In this document: positions 5,007 through 5,072 of the stretch, piece by piece
How positions within the stretch are numbered: position 1 is the stretch's first letter
How the letters are laid out: each line of letters opens with the position of its first letter
Assembly (NCBI GenBank): GCA_017395725.1
Contig: JAFQOB010000056.1
Span: 1 to 5,072 of the forward strand
Direction of reading: 5' to 3'
Length of the DNA: 5,072 bases
Source: Clostridia bacterium
GTDB taxonomy: Bacteria; Bacillota_A; Clostridia; Oscillospirales; CAG-272
The notes under the pieces: model-generated
What the model saw: the letters and a program-made list of their open reading frames with translations, nothing else
What the model was told of the DNA's origin: nothing
The model's database searches: none
Position numbers and translations under genes: made by a program

Positions 5007-5050
5007 ATAAAAAACAGGTAAAATTCTATAAAGAAATTGAGAAAAATCCA

Positions 5051-5072
5051 ATGAATAATAGAAAATTCTTTG
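5051..5072 (+). CDS. Possible first seven codons of a divergent gene
   Basis: ATG 5051 begins MNNRKFF and runs off the window edge, 38 bases beyond the predicted start of the strong rightward promoter. Upstream there is only a weak purine stretch (AAGAAATTGAGAAAAA) as ribosome site. By analogy with the left half of the window, a divergent regulator would fit here, but seven residues identify nothing, and the true start may lie beyond the window. Confidence 0.3.

Noticed and set aside
4996..5010. Short TATAA tandem run as a microsatellite-like repeat
   Set aside because: Only about three units, and better explained as -10 sequences of overlapping promoters.

Overview
This window looks like a chromosomal stretch from a low-GC, Gram-positive Clostridia-type bacterium, possibly a gut commensal. 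The basis is its AT-rich intergenic DNA, consensus-like sigma-A promoters, AGGAGG-type ribosome sites, an AraC/cupin regulator of clostridial style, and a two-hairpin intergenic repeat of a kind I associate with Ruminococcus/Oscillospira relatives. The taxonomic assignment is inference.

Layout from left to right: (1) 1-390 (-): N-terminal half of a short-chain dehydrogenase/reductase (SDR), running off the left edge. (2) 391-538: divergent promoter region. (3) 539-1300 (+): intact AraC-family regulator, closed by a strong hairpin terminator. (4) 1331-1604: no intact gene. It holds an imperfect stem-loop with a T-tract, a two-hairpin repeat, and a start-less remnant of a 45-residue hydrophobic peptide. 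(5) 1605-2369 (-): amidohydrolase-2 family TIM-barrel enzyme with its own promoter. (6) 2437-2918: no intact gene. It holds a GC-rich hairpin, a second and frameshifted copy of the 45-residue peptide, the decayed C-terminal end of a second AraC regulator (+), and a hairpin terminator. (7) 2919-4930 (-): a two-gene operon of a Gfo/Idh/MocA oxidoreductase and an upstream medium-chain (zinc-type) dehydrogenase, overlapping by ATGA. (8) 4931-5072: back-to-back promoters and perhaps the first codons of a rightward gene.

The intact enzymes (SDR, amidohydrolase-2, Gfo/Idh/MocA, MDR dehydrogenase) fit catabolism or epimerisation of a sugar, polyol, sugar acid or lactone, under AraC control. No substrate can be named from sequence. 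The MDR and Gfo/Idh/MocA pair is translationally coupled and probably acts on the same substrate. The AraC gene, divergent from the SDR, most likely controls the leftward operon.

The least expected signal lies in the two gene-poor gaps. Two same-strand copies of an unrecognised 45-residue membrane peptide align without gaps, with 22 of 45 positions identical, and flank the amidohydrolase gene. Both are damaged, copy 1 by loss of its start codon and copy 2 by one missing base in an A-run. Together with the AraC stump they show a locus that has been rearranged. I found no CRISPR array, tRNA, rRNA, transposase or defence system.
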